From Calliopsis andreniformis (lineage: Eukaryota > Arthropoda > Insecta > Hymenoptera > Andrenidae): DNA of 64,000 bases. Position 1 is the first letter of the stretch; each line of letters starts with the position of its first letter. The stretch spans positions 496,001-560,000 of the forward strand of contig NW_027480532.1 in the NCBI RefSeq assembly GCF_051401765.1. The letters are read 5' to 3'. The notes under the pieces were generated by a model, which was not told where the DNA came from, did not search any database, and was given only the letters and a program-made list of their open reading frames with translations. Positions 41,201 to 54,185 of the stretch are shown piece after piece. The position numbers and the translations under genes are program-made.

Positions 41201-44200
41201 TCCTCAATCCTCAATCCGCAACCCTCAATGCTCAATCCTCAATCCTCAATCCTCAAACCTCAATCTTCAATCCTCAATACTCAATCTGCAATCCTCAATC
41301 CTCAATCCTCAATCCTCAATCCTCAGTCGTCGATCCTCAATCCCCAATCCTCAATCTTCAATCCTCAATCCTCATTCCCCAATCCTCAATCCTCAATCCT
41401 CAATCTTCAATCGTCAATACTCAATCTTCAATCCTCAATTCTCAATACTCAATAGAATATCCTGAATTCTCAGGATTCAATACTCAAACCTCAACACGCA
41501 ACCCTGAATCCTCAATCCTCAATCCACAATCCTCAATCTTCAATCCTCAATACTCAATCTTCAATCCTCCATCCTCAATCCTCAGACCTCAAACGTCAAT
41601 CCGCAACCCTCAGCCCGCATCCTCATTCCTCAATCCTCAATCGTCTATCCTCAGTCCTCAATCCTCAACCCTCAATCCTCAATGTTCAATCCTCAATACC
41701 CTACCCTCAGTCTTCAATCCTCAATCCTCAATCCTCAATCTTCAATCCACAATCCTCAGTCCTCAAACCTCAATTCTGAACTCTCAATCCTGAATCCTCA
41801 ATCTTCAGCACTCAGTCCGCAACAATCAGTTGTCATTCCTCAATCCTCAGTAGAATATCCTCAATTCACAGCTTTCAATACTCAATACTCAATCTGCAAT
41901 CCTCCAACCTGTATCCACAAACATCAATTTTCACCACTCAACCCTCAGCACTCATTCCTCAATGTTCAATCCTCAATCCTCAACTCTCAATCTTCGATCC
42001 TCAATACTGAATCTTCAATCCTCAACTCTCAATCCTCAATCCTCAATCCTCAACCCTTATTCTTCAATCCTCAGTACCCAATACTCAATCTTCAATCCTC
42101 AATCCTCAATCCTCAATTCTCAATCCTCAATCCTCAATCCTCAATTCTCAGACCTCAAACATCAATATTCAGCCCTCAGTCCTCGTCCTCAATCCACAAA
42201 CCTCAATCCTCAATCCTCAACCTTCAATCCTCAATACTCAGTCTTCAATCCACAATCCTCAATACTCAATCCTCAATCTTCAATCCTCAATACCCAATCC
42301 TCAATGCTCAATCGTCAAACTTCAATCCTCAGTTCGCAATCCTCAATCCTCAATCCTCTGACCTCAGGCATCAATATTCAAGCCTCAGTCCTCGTCCTCA
42401 ATCCACAACCCTCAATCCTCAATCCTCAATCTTCATTCATCAATATTCAACCTTCTATCCTCAATCCTCAACCCTCAATCTTCAATCCTCAATTCTCAAT
42501 ACTCAATCTGCAACACTCAATCCTCAATCCTCAACACTCAATCCTCATTCTTCAATCCTGAACACCCAATCCTCAATTTTCAATCCTCAATCCTCAATCT
42601 TCAGTCCTCAATACTCAACTATCAGTCCTCAATTCTCAATACTCAATCCTCAAGCCTCAATTTTCAATCCTCAATACTCAATCTTCAATCCTCAATCCTC
42701 AATCCTCATTCTTCAACCCTCAATACCCAATCCTCAATCTTCAATCCTCAATCCTCAATCCTCAATTCTCAATCCTCAATCCTCAATCCTCAGTCCTCAA
42801 ACCTCAATCCTCAATTCTCAATACTCAACAGAATATCCTGAATTCTCAGGATTCAATACTCAAACCTCAACACGCAACCCCGAATCCTCAATCCTCAATC
42901 CTCAATCTTCAATCCTCAATACTCAATCTTCAATCCTCCATCCACAATCCTCAGTCCTCAATCCTCAATCCTCAATCGTCAGGCTTCAATCCTCAATACT
43001 CAATCTTCAATCCTCAATCCTCAATCGTCATTCGTCAATCCTCATTCTTCAATCCTCAATACCCAATCCTCAATCTTCAATCTTCAACCCTCAATCCTCA
43101 ACTCTCAATCCTCAACCCTCAATCCTCAGACCTCAAACCTCAACCCTCAACCCTCAGCCCTCATCCTCAATCCTCAATCCTCAATCTTCAATCCTCAATC
43201 CTCAATCCTCAATCCTCAATTCTCAATCCTCAATCCTCAATCCTCAGACCTCAAACATCAATACTCAACCCTCTGTCCTCGTCCTCAATCCACAACCATC
43301 AATCCTCAAACCTCAATCTTCAATCATCGATATTCAATCTTCAGTCCTCAATCCTCAATCCTCAATCCTCAATCCTCAATCCTCAATGTTCAGTCCGCAA
43401 TACCCAATCCTCTATCTTCATTCCTCAATCCACAATCCACAATCCTCATTCTTCAATCCTCAACACCCAATCCTCAATGCTCAATCTGCAACCCTCAATA
43501 CTCAGTCCTCAATCCTCAATCCTCATCCTTCAATCCTCAATACCCAATCCTCAATCTTCAATCCTCAATCCACAATCCTCAATCCTCAATCCTCATTCTT
43601 CAATCCTCAACACCCAATCCTCAATCTTCAATCCTCAATTCTCAATTCGCAGACCTCAATCCTCAATCTTCAATCCTCAATACTCAATCTTCAATCCTCA
43701 ATCCTCAATCCTCAATCCTCAATCCTCATTCTTCAATCCTCAACACCCAATCCACAATCTTCAATCGTCAATCCTCAATCCTCAATTCTCAATCCTCAAA
43801 CCTCAATCCTCAGACCTCAAACATCAATACTCAACCCTCAGTCCTCGTCCTCAATCCACAACACTCAATCCTCGATCCTCAATCTTCAATCATCAATATT
43901 CAATCTTCAATCCTCAATCCTCAATCCTCAATACTCAATCCTCAATCCTCAATACTCAATCCTCAATACTCAACCATCAACCCTCAGTTCTCAATACTCA
44001 ATAGAATATCCTGAATTCTCAGTATTCAATACTCAAACCTCAACACTCAACCCTCAATCCTCAATCCTCAATCCTCAATCCTCAATCGTCAATTCTCAAT
44101 ACTCAATCTTCAATCCTCCATTCTCAATCCTCAATCCTCAATCCTCAATCCTCAATCCTCAATCCTCCATCCTCAATCGTCAGGCTTCAATCCTGAATAC

Positions 44201-44325
44201 CCAATCCTCAGTCTTCTATCTTCAATCCTCAGTCCTCAATTCTCAATCCTCAATCCTCAGTCCTCAGACCTCAAACCTCAATCCGCAACCCTCAGCCCTC
44301 ATCCTCATTCCTCAATCCTCAATCG
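37523..44325. repeat. 6,803-bp tandem segmental duplication, first copy
   Basis: Landmarks recur downstream at exactly 6,803 bp (38413 to 45216, 39488 to 46291, 41228 to 48031, 41682 to 48485, 43477 to 50280), so there is no net indel. Identity with the second copy begins at 37523; 37522 is T while its counterpart 44325 is G. Substitutions found are at 39210 (A against T at 46013), 40653 (T/C), 43563 (C/A), 44063 (A/T) and 44217 (T/A). The last lies just upstream of the junction. Confidence 0.92.
38214..40329. repeat. 2,109-bp tandem repeat, second copy (plus one heptamer)
   Basis: This is the second copy of 36105-38213. It is one heptamer longer because of an added TCAATCC near 40150-40196. 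The junction at about 38214 puts TCTTCAATCCTCAATTCTC directly before the TCAGACC module; its ends are approximate. The junction is repeated at about 45017 within the downstream 6,803-bp copy, so the 2,109-bp event is older than the 6,803-bp event. Confidence 0.76.
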
Positions 44326-47300
44326 TCAATCCTCAATACCCAATCCTCAATCTTCAATCCTCAATCCACAATCCTCAATCCTCAATCCTCATTCTTCAAT
44401 CCTCAACACCCAATCCTCAATCTTCAATCCTCAATTCTCAATTCGCAGACCTCAATCCTCAATCTTCAATCCTCAATACTCAATCTTCAATCCTCAATCC
44501 TCAATCCTCAATCCTCAATCCTCATTCTTCAATCCTCAACACCCAATCCACAATCTTCAATCGTCAATCCTCAATCCTCAATTCTCAATCCTCAAACCTC
44601 AATCCTCAGACCTCAAACATCAATACTCAACCCTCAGTCCTCGTCCTCAATCCACAACACTCAATCCTCGATCCTCAATCTTCAATCATCAATATTCAAT
44701 CTTCAATCCTCAATCCTCAACCCTCAATACTCAATCCTCAATCCTCAATACTCAATCCTCAATACTCAACCATCAACCATCAGTTCTCAATACTCAATAG
44801 AATATCCTGAATTCTCAGTATTCAATACTCAAACCTCAACACTCAACCCTCAATCCTCAATCCTCAATCCTCAATCCTCAATCGTCAATTCTCAATACTC
44901 AATCTTCAATCCTCCATTCTCAATCCTCAATCCTCAATCCTCAATCCTCAATCCTCAATCCTCCATCCTCAATCGTCAGGCTTCAATCCTGAATACCCAA
45001 TCCTCAGTCTTCAATCTTCAATCCTCAATTCTCAATCCTCAATCCTCAATCCTCAATCCTCAGACCTCAAACATCAATATTCAGCCCTCAGTCCTCGTCC
45101 TCAATCCACAAACCTCAATCCTCAATCCTCAACCTTCAATCCTCAATACTCAGTCTTCAATCCACAATCCTCAATACTCAATCCTCAATCTTCAATCCTC
45201 AATACCCAATCCTCAATGCTCAATCGTCAAACTTCAATCCTCAGTTCGCAATCCTCAATCCTCAATCCTCTGACCTCAGGCATCAATATTCAAGCCTCAG
45301 TCCTCGTCCTCAATCCACAACCCTCAATCCTCAATCCTCAATCTTCATTCATCAATATTCAACCTTCTATCCTCAATCCTCAACCCTCAATCTTCAATCC
45401 TCAATTCTCAATACTCAATCCGCAACACTCAATCCTCAATCCTCAACACTCAATCCTCATTCTTCAATCCTGAACACCCAATCCTCAATTTTCAATCCTC
45501 AATCCTCAATCTTCAGTCCTCAATACTCAACTATCAGTCCTCAATTCTCAATACTCAATCCTCAAGCCTCAATTTTCAATCCTCAATACTCAATCTTCAA
45601 TCCTCAATCCTCAATCCTCATTCTTCAACCCTCAATACCCAATCCTCAATCTTCAATCCTCAATCCTCAATCCTCAATTCTCAATCCTCAATCCTCAATC
45701 CTCAGTCCTCAAACCTCAATCCTCAATTCTCAATACTCAACAGAATATCCTGAATTCTCAGGATTCAATACTCAAACCTCAACACGCAACCCCGAATCCT
45801 CAATCCTCAATCCTCAATCTTCAATCCTCAATACTCAATCTTCAATCCTCCATCCACAATCCTCAGTCCTCAATCCTCAATCCTCAATCGTCAGGCTTCA
45901 ATCCTCAATACTCAATCTTCAATCCTCAATCCTCAATCGTCATTCGTCAATCCTCATTCTTCAATCCTCAATACCCAATCCTCAATCTTCAATCTTCAAC
46001 CCTCAATCCTCATCTCTCAATCCTCAACCCTCAATCCTCAGACCTCAAACCTCAACCCTCAACCCTCAGCCCTCATCCTCAATCCTCAATCCTCAATCTT
46101 CAATCCTCAATCCTCAATCCTCAATTCTCAATCCTCAATCCTCAATCCTCAGACCTCAAACATCAATACTCAACCCTCTGTCCTCGTCCTCAATCCACAA
46201 CCATCAATCCTCAAACCTCAATCTTCAATCATCGATATTCAATCTTCAGTCCTCAATCCTCAATCCTCAATCCTCAATCCTCAATCCTCAATGTTCAGTC
46301 CGCAATACCCAATCCTCGATCTTCATTCCTCAATCCACAATCCACAATCCTCATTCTTCAATCCTCAACACCCAATCCTCAATGCTCAATCTGCAACCCT
46401 CAATACTCAGTCCTCAATCCTCAATCCTCATCCTTCAATCCTCAATACCCAATCCTCAATCTTCAATCCTCAATCCACAATCCTCAATCCTCAATCCTCA
46501 TTCTTCAATCCTCAACACCCAATCCTCAATCTTCAATCCTCAATTCTCAATTCGCAGACCTCAATCCTCAATCTTCAATCCTCAATACTCAATCTTCAAT
46601 CCTCAATCCTCAATCCTCAATCCTCAATCCTCATTCTTCAATCCTCAACACCCAATCCACAATCTTCAATCGTCAATCCTCAATCCTCAATTCTCAATCC
46701 TCAAACCTCAATCCTCAGACCTCAAACATCAATACTCAACCCTCAGTCCTCGTCCTCAATCCACAACACTCAATCCTCGATCCTCAATCTTCAATCATCA
46801 ATATTCAATCTTCAATCCTCAATCCTCAATCCTCAATACTCAATCCTCAATCCTCAATACTCAATCCTCAATACTCAACCATCAACCCTCAGTTCTCAAT
46901 ACTCAATAGAATATCCTGAATTCTCAGTATTCAATACTCAAACCTCAACACTCAACCCTCAATCCTCAATCCTCAATCCTCAATCCTCAATCCTCAATCG
47001 TCAATTCTCAATACTCAATCTTCAATCCTCCATTCTCAATCCTCAATCCTCAATCCTCAATCCTCAATCCTCAATCCTCCATCCTCAATCGTCAGGCTTC
47101 AATCCTGAATACCCAATCCTCAGTCTTCAATCTTCAATCCTCAGTCCTCAATTCTCAATCCTCAATCCTCAGTCCTCAGACCTCAAACCTCAATCCGCAA
47201 CCCTCAGCCCTCATCCTCATTCCTCAATCCTCAATCGTCAATCCTCAATCCTCAATCCCCAACCCTCAATCCTCAATGTTCAATCCTCAATACCGAACAC

Positions 47301-50300
47301 TCAGTCTTCCATCCTGAATCCTCAATCCTCAATCTTCAATCCTCAATACTCAATCTTCAATCCTCCGTCCTCAATCCTCAACCCTCAATCCTCAATCCTC
47401 AATCGTCAGGCTTCAATCCTCAATACTCAATCTTCAATTCTCAATCCTGAATCCTCATTCCTCAATCCACATTCTACAATCCTGAATACCCAATCCTCAA
47501 TCTTCAATCCTCAATCCTCAATCCTCAATTCTCAATCCTCAATCCTCAGTCCTAAGTCCTCAAATCTCAATCCTCAACCCGCAGCCCTCATCCTCAATCC
47601 TCAATCCTCAATCTTCAACCCTCAATCCTCAATCCTGAAGCGTCAACCCTCAATCCTCAATCCTCAGTCCTCAAACCTCAATTCTGAATCCTCAATCTTC
47701 AGACCTCAGACCTCATCAATCAGATGTCAATCCTGAATCCTTAATAGAATATCATCAATTCACAGTTTCCAATACCCAATACTCAATCTGCAATCTTCAA
47801 ATCTCTATTCACAAACATCAATACTCATCACTCAACCCTCAACACTCAGTCCGCAATCCTCAACCTTCAACCCTCAATCCTCAATACTCAATCCTCAATC
47901 CTCAATCGTCAATACTCAATACTCAATCTTCAATCCTCAATCCTCAATCCTCAATCCTCAATCCTCAATCCTCGATCTTCAATCGTCAATACTCAACCTT
48001 CAATCCTCAATCCTCAATCCGCAACCCTCAATGCTCAATCCTCAATCCTCAATCCTCAAACCTCAATCTTCAATCCTCAATACTCAATCTGCAATCCTCA
48101 ATCCTCAATCCTCAATCCTCAATCCTCAGTCGTCGATCCTCAATCCCCAATCCTCAATCTTCAATCCTCAATCCTCATTCCCCAATCCTCAATCCTCAAT
48201 CCTCAATCTTCAATCGTCAATACTCAATCTTCAATCCTCAATTCTCAATACTCAATAGAATATCCTGAATTCTCAGGATTCAATACTCAAACCTCAACAC
48301 GCAACCCTGAATCCTCAATCCTCAATCCACAATCCTCAATCTTCAATCCTCAATACTCAATCTTCAATCCTCCATCCTCAATCCTCAGACCTCAAACGTC
48401 AATCCGCAACCCTCAGCCCGCATCCTCATTCCTCAATCCTCAATCGTCTATCCTCAGTCCTCAATCCTCAACCCTCAATCCTCAATGTTCAATCCTCAAT
48501 ACCCTACCCTCAGTCTTCAATCCTCAATCCTCAATCCTCAATCTTCAATCCACAATCCTCAGTCCTCAAACCTCAATTCTGAACTCTCAATCCTGAATCC
48601 TCAATCTTCAGCACTCAGTCCGCAACAATCAGTTGTCATTCCTCAATCCTCAGTAGAATATCCTCAATTCACAGCTTTCAATACTCAATACTCAATCTGC
48701 AATCCTCCAACCTGTATCCACAAACATCAATTTTCACCACTCAACCCTCAGCACTCATTCCTCAATGTTCAATCCTCAATCCTCAACTCTCAATCTTCGA
48801 TCCTCAATACTGAATCTTCAATCCTCAACTCTCAATCCTCAATCCTCAATCCTCAACCCTTATTCTTCAATCCTCAGTACCCAATACTCAATCTTCAATC
48901 CTCAATCCTCAATCCTCAATTCTCAATCCTCAATCCTCAATCCTCAATTCTCAGACCTCAAACATCAATATTCAGCCCTCAGTCCTCGTCCTCAATCCAC
49001 AAACCTCAATCCTCAATCCTCAACCTTCAATCCTCAATACTCAGTCTTCAATCCACAATCCTCAATACTCAATCCTCAATCTTCAATCCTCAATACCCAA
49101 TCCTCAATGCTCAATCGTCAAACTTCAATCCTCAGTTCGCAATCCTCAATCCTCAATCCTCTGACCTCAGGCATCAATATTCAAGCCTCAGTCCTCGTCC
49201 TCAATCCACAACCCTCAATCCTCAATCCTCAATCTTCATTCATCAATATTCAACCTTCTATCCTCAATCCTCAACCCTCAATCTTCAATCCTCAATTCTC
49301 AATACTCAATCTGCAACACTCAATCCTCAATCCTCAACACTCAATCCTCATTCTTCAATCCTGAACACCCAATCCTCAATTTTCAATCCTCAATCCTCAA
49401 TCTTCAGTCCTCAATACTCAACTATCAGTCCTCAATTCTCAATACTCAATCCTCAAGCCTCAATTTTCAATCCTCAATACTCAATCTTCAATCCTCAATC
49501 CTCAATCCTCATTCTTCAACCCTCAATACCCAATCCTCAATCTTCAATCCTCAATCCTCAATCCTCAATTCTCAATCCTCAATCCTCAATCCTCAGTCCT
49601 CAAACCTCAATCCTCAATTCTCAATACTCAACAGAATATCCTGAATTCTCAGGATTCAATACTCAAACCTCAACACGCAACCCCGAATCCTCAATCCTCA
49701 ATCCTCAATCTTCAATCCTCAATACTCAATCTTCAATCCTCCATCCACAATCCTCAGTCCTCAATCCTCAATCCTCAATCGTCAGGCTTCAATCCTCAAT
49801 ACTCAATCTTCAATCCTCAATCCTCAATCGTCATTCGTCAATCCTCATTCTTCAATCCTCAATACCCAATCCTCAATCTTCAATCTTCAACCCTCAATCC
49901 TCAACTCTCAATCCTCAACCCTCAATCCTCAGACCTCAAACCTCAACCCTCAACCCTCAGCCCTCATCCTCAATCCTCAATCCTCAATCTTCAATCCTCA
50001 ATCCTCAATCCTCAATCCTCAATTCTCAATCCTCAATCCTCAATCCTCAGACCTCAAACATCAATACTCAACCCTCTGTCCTCGTCCTCAATCCACAACC
50101 ATCAATCCTCAAACCTCAATCTTCAATCATCGATATTCAATCTTCAGTCCTCAATCCTCAATCCTCAATCCTCAATCCTCAATCCTCAATGTTCAGTCCG
50201 CAATACCCAATCCTCTATCTTCATTCCTCAATCCACAATCCACAATCCTCATTCTTCAATCCTCAACACCCAATCCTCAATGCTCAATCTGCAACCCTCA

Positions 50301-51128
50301 ATACTCAGTCCTCAATCCTCAATCCTCATCCTTCAATCCTCAATACCCAATCCTCAATCTTCAATACTCAATCCACAATCCTCAATCCTCAATCCTCATT
50401 CTTCAATCCTCAACACCCAATCCTCAATCTTCAATCCTCAATTCTCAATTCGCAGACCTCAATCCTCAATCTTCAATCCTCAATACTCAATCTTCAATCC
50501 TCAATCCTCAATCCTCAATCCTCAATCCTCATTCTTCAATCCTCAACACCCAATCCACAATCTTCAATCGTCAATCCTCAATCCTCAATTCTCAATCCTC
50601 AAACCTCAATCCTCAGACCTCAAACATCAATACTCAACCCTCAGTCCTCGTCCTCAATCCACAACACTCAATCCTCGATCCTCAATCTTCAATCATCAAT
50701 ATTCAATCTTCAATCCTCAATCCTCAATCCTCAATACTCAATCCTCAATCCTCAATACTCAATCCTCAATACTCAACCATCAACCCTCAGTTCTCAATAC
50801 TCAATAGAATATCCTGAATTCTCAGTATTCAATACTCAAACCTCAACACTCAACCCTCAATCCTCTATCCTCAATCCTCAATCCTCAATCGTCAATTCTC
50901 AATACTCAATCTTCAATCCTCCATTCTCAATCCTCAATCCTCAATCCTCAATCCTCAATCCTCAATCCTCCATCCTCAATCGTCAGGCTTCAATCCTGAA
51001 TACCCAATCCTCAGTCTTCAATCTTCAATCCTCAGTCCTCAATTCTCAATCCTCAATCCTCAGTCCTCAGACCTCAAACCTCAATCCGCAACCCTCAGCC
51101 CTCATCCTCATTCCTCAATCCTCAATCG
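44326..51128. repeat. 6,803-bp tandem segmental duplication, second copy
   Basis: This is the second copy of 37523-44325. The junction can be placed to within 12 bp (44326-44337, TCAATCCTCAAT shared by both sides), the same kind of short in-register homology as at the 15.7-kb junction. At 44338 the array jumps from the module that normally continues with CAATCCCC (as at 51136-51150) to the CAATACCC module. The match ends at about 51140. Changes apparently private to this copy include T at 46013, A at 50366 and T at 50866. Confidence 0.92.
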
Positions 51129-52542
51129 TCAATCCTCAATCCTCAATCCCCAACCCTCAATCCTCAATGTTCAATCCTCAATACCGAACACTCAGTCTTC
51201 CATCCTGAATCCTCAATCCTCAATCTTCAATCCTCAATACTCAATCTTCAATCCTCCGTCCTCAATCCTCAACCCTCAATCCTCAATCCTCAATCGTCAG
51301 GCTTCAATCCTCAATACTCAATCTTCAATCCTCAATCCTGAATCCTCATTCCTCAATCCACATTCTACAATCCTGAATACCCAATCCTCAATCTTCAATC
51401 CTCAATCCTCAATCCTCAATTCTCAATCCTCAATCCTCAGTCCTAAGTCCTCAAATCTCAATCCTCAACCCGCAGCCCTCATCCTCAATCCTCAATCCTC
51501 AATCTTCAACCCTCAATCCTCAATCCTGAAGCGTCAACCCTCAATCCTCAATCCTCAGTCCTCAAACCTCAATTCTGAATCCTCAATCTTCAGACCTCAG
51601 ACCTCATCAATCAGATGTCAATCCTGAATCCTTAATAGAATATCATCAATTCACAGTTTCCAATACCCAATACTCAATCTGCAATCTTCAAATCTCTATT
51701 CACAAACATCAATACTCATCACTCAACCCTCAACACTCAGTCCGCAATCCTCAACCTTCAACCCTCAATCCTCAATACTCAATCCTCAATCCTCAATCGT
51801 CAATACTCAATACTCAATCTTCAATCCTCAATCCTCAATCCTCAATCCTCAATCCTCAATCCTCGATCTTCAATCGTCAATACTCAATCTTCAATCCTCA
51901 ATCCTCAATCCGCAACCCTCAATGCTCAATCCTCAATCCTCAATCCTCAAACCTCAATCTTCAATCCTCAATACTCAATCTGCAATCCTCAATCCTCAAT
52001 CCTCAATCCTCAATCCTCAGTCGTCGATCCTCAATCCCCAATCCTCAATCTTCAATCCTCAATCCTCAATCCCCAATCGTCAATCCTCAATCCTCAATCT
52101 TCAATCGTCAATACTCAATCTTCAATCCTCAATTCTCAATACTCAATAGAATATCCTGAATTCTCAGGATTCAATACTCAAACCTCAACACGCAACCCTG
52201 AATCCTCAAACCTCAATCCACAATCCTCAATCTTCAATCCTCAATACTCAATCTTCAATCCTCCATCCTCAATCCTCAGACCTCAAACGTCAATCCGCAA
52301 CCCTCAGCCCGCATCCTCATTCCTCAATCCTCAATCGTCTATCCTCAGTCCTCAATCCTCAACCCTCAATCCTCAATGTTCAATCCTCAATACCCTACCC
52401 TCAGTCTTCAATCCTCAATCCTCAATCCTCAATCTTCAATCCACAATCCTCAGTCCTCAAACCTCAATTCTGAACTCTCAATCCTGAATCCTCAATCTTC
52501 AGCACTCAGTCCGCAACAATCAGTTGTCATTCCTCAATCCTC
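48652..52542. repeat. 3.9-kb HOR unit, 3,891-bp form
   Basis: This M-to-M unit of 3,891 bp is 7 bp longer than the 3,884-bp unit at 31965. The difference is one additional TCAATCC, present near 43201-43225 and in its duplicate near 49981-50020 but absent near 37201-37218. L landmarks lie at 47739 and 51630, also 3,891 bp apart. Confidence 0.83.
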
Positions 52543-54185
52543 AGTAGAATATCCTCAATTCACAGCTTTCAATACTCAATACTCAATCTGCAATCCTCCA
52601 ACCTGTATCCACAACCATCAATTTTCACCACTCAACCCTCAGCACTCATTCCTCAATGTTCAATCCTCAATCCTCAACTCTCAATCTTCGATCCTCAATA
52701 CTGAATCTTCAATCCTCAACTCTCAATCCTCAATCCTCAATACTCAACCCTTATTCTTCAGTCCTCAGTACCCAATCCTCAATCTTCAATCCTCAATCCT
52801 CAATCCTCAATTCTCAATCCTCAATCCTCAATCCTCAATCCTCAGACCTCAAACATCAATATTCAACCCTCAGTCCTCGTCCTCAATCCACAAACCTCAA
52901 TCCTCAATCCTCAACCTTCAATCCTCAATACTCAGTCTTCAATCCACAATCCTCAATACTCAATCCTCAATCTTCAATCCTCAATACCCAATCCTCAATG
53001 CTCAATCGTCAAACTTCAATCCTCAGTTCGCAATCCTCAATCCTCAATCCTCTGACCTCAGGCATCAATATTCAAGCCTCAGGCCTCGTCCTCAATCCAC
53101 AACTCTCAATCCTCAATCCTCAATCTTCATTCATCAATATTCAACCTTCTATCCTCAATCCTCAACCCTCAATCTTCAATCCTCAATTCTCAATACTCAA
53201 TCTGCAACACTCAATCCTCAATCCTCAATCCTCAATCCTCATTCTTCAATCCTGAACACCCAATCCTCAATTTTCAATCCTCAATCCTCAATCTTCAGTC
53301 CTCAATACTCAACTATCAGTCCTCAATTCTCAATACTCAATCCTCAAGCCTCAATCTTCAATCCTCAATACTCAATCTTCAATCCTCAATCCTCAATCCT
53401 CATTCTTCAACCCTCAATACCCAATCCTCAATCTTCAATCCTCAATCCTCAGTCCTCAATTCTCAATCCTCAATCCTCAATCCTCAGTCCTCAAACCTCA
53501 ATCGCCAACCCTCAACCCTCATCCTCAATTCTCAATCCTCAATCTTCAATCCTCAGTCCTCAATCCTCATGCCTCAATCCTCAATACTCAATCCTCAGTC
53601 ATCAAACCTCAATCCTGAATCGTCAATCCTGAATTCTCGATCTTCAGACCTCAGACCTGAACATTCAGATGTCAATCCTCAATCCTCAATAGAATATTAT
53701 CAATTCACAGTTTTCAATACACAATACTCAATCTGCAATATTCAAATTTCTATCCACAAACATCAATTCTCATCACTCAACCCTCAACACTCAGTCCCCA
53801 ATCCTCAATCTTCAATCCTCAATCCGCAATCCTCAACCCTCAACACTCAGTCCCCAATCCTCGATCTTCAATCCTCAATCGTCAATCCTCAATCCTCAAT
53901 CCTCAACCCTCAATCCTCAATGTTCAATCCTCAATACCCAACACTCAGTCTTCAATCCTCAATCCTCAATCCTCAATCTTCAATCCTCAATACTCAATCT
54001 TCAATCCTCCGTCCTCAATCCTCAACCCTCAATCCTCAATCCTCAATCGTCAGGCTTCAATCCTCAATACTCAATCTTCAATCCTCAATCCTCAATCCTC
54101 ACTCCTCAATCCACATTCTACAATCCTCAATACCCAATCCTCAATCTTCAATCCTCAATCCTCAATCCTCAATTCTCAATCCTCA
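52373..54185. repeat. Dispersed 1.8-kb repeat with landmark P, first copy
   Basis: This segment recurs about 9.6 kb downstream at 61961-63794. The offset is 9,588 bp at 52376 and 9,609 bp at 53569; the 21-bp change equals three heptamers added in the downstream copy near 62483-62530. It contains an M block (52543) and a P block (53566 onward) with CATGCCTC, TCAGTCATC and TAGAATATTATC, which I see only in these two places. The two copies are separated by other repeats, not tandem. Confidence 0.78.
53566..53720. repeat. Landmark P: variant L-like block
   Basis: This block resembles L but is clearly distinct: CATGCCTC, TCAGTCATC, GAATTCTCGATC, GAACATTCAGATG, then TCAATAGAATATTATC in place of TTAATAGAATATCATC. 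I see it only here and at about 63175-63330, where GAACATTC reads GAACAGTC. Its L-like order of features suggests that it is an early branch of the same ancestral block. Confidence 0.72.

Larger units (their letters stand above)
35849..41848. repeat. 3.9-kb HOR unit enlarged to 6,000 bp
   Basis: The spacing between M landmarks is exactly 6,000 bp. This equals the 3,884-bp unit plus an internal 2,109-bp tandem repeat (about 36105-40330) plus one extra heptamer (near 40148-40196, where one more TCAATCC is present than at 34155-34196). The arithmetic 3884 + 2109 + 7 accounts for the length completely. The L landmark is at 40936. Confidence 0.85.

Noticed and set aside
41682..44810. Longest open frame (1,042 codons), and similar ones at 48485-51208, 35682-37997, 31798-34113 and 569-2809, as protein genes
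   Set aside because: The residues are the fixed seven-residue cycle that any frame of the heptamer gives. Overlapping frames on the same strand are equally open. The starts are chance ATG variants (mostly CAATGTTC), I saw no ribosome-binding or splice signals, and the ends coincide with the TAG/TGA of the N and L blocks or other chance stops.
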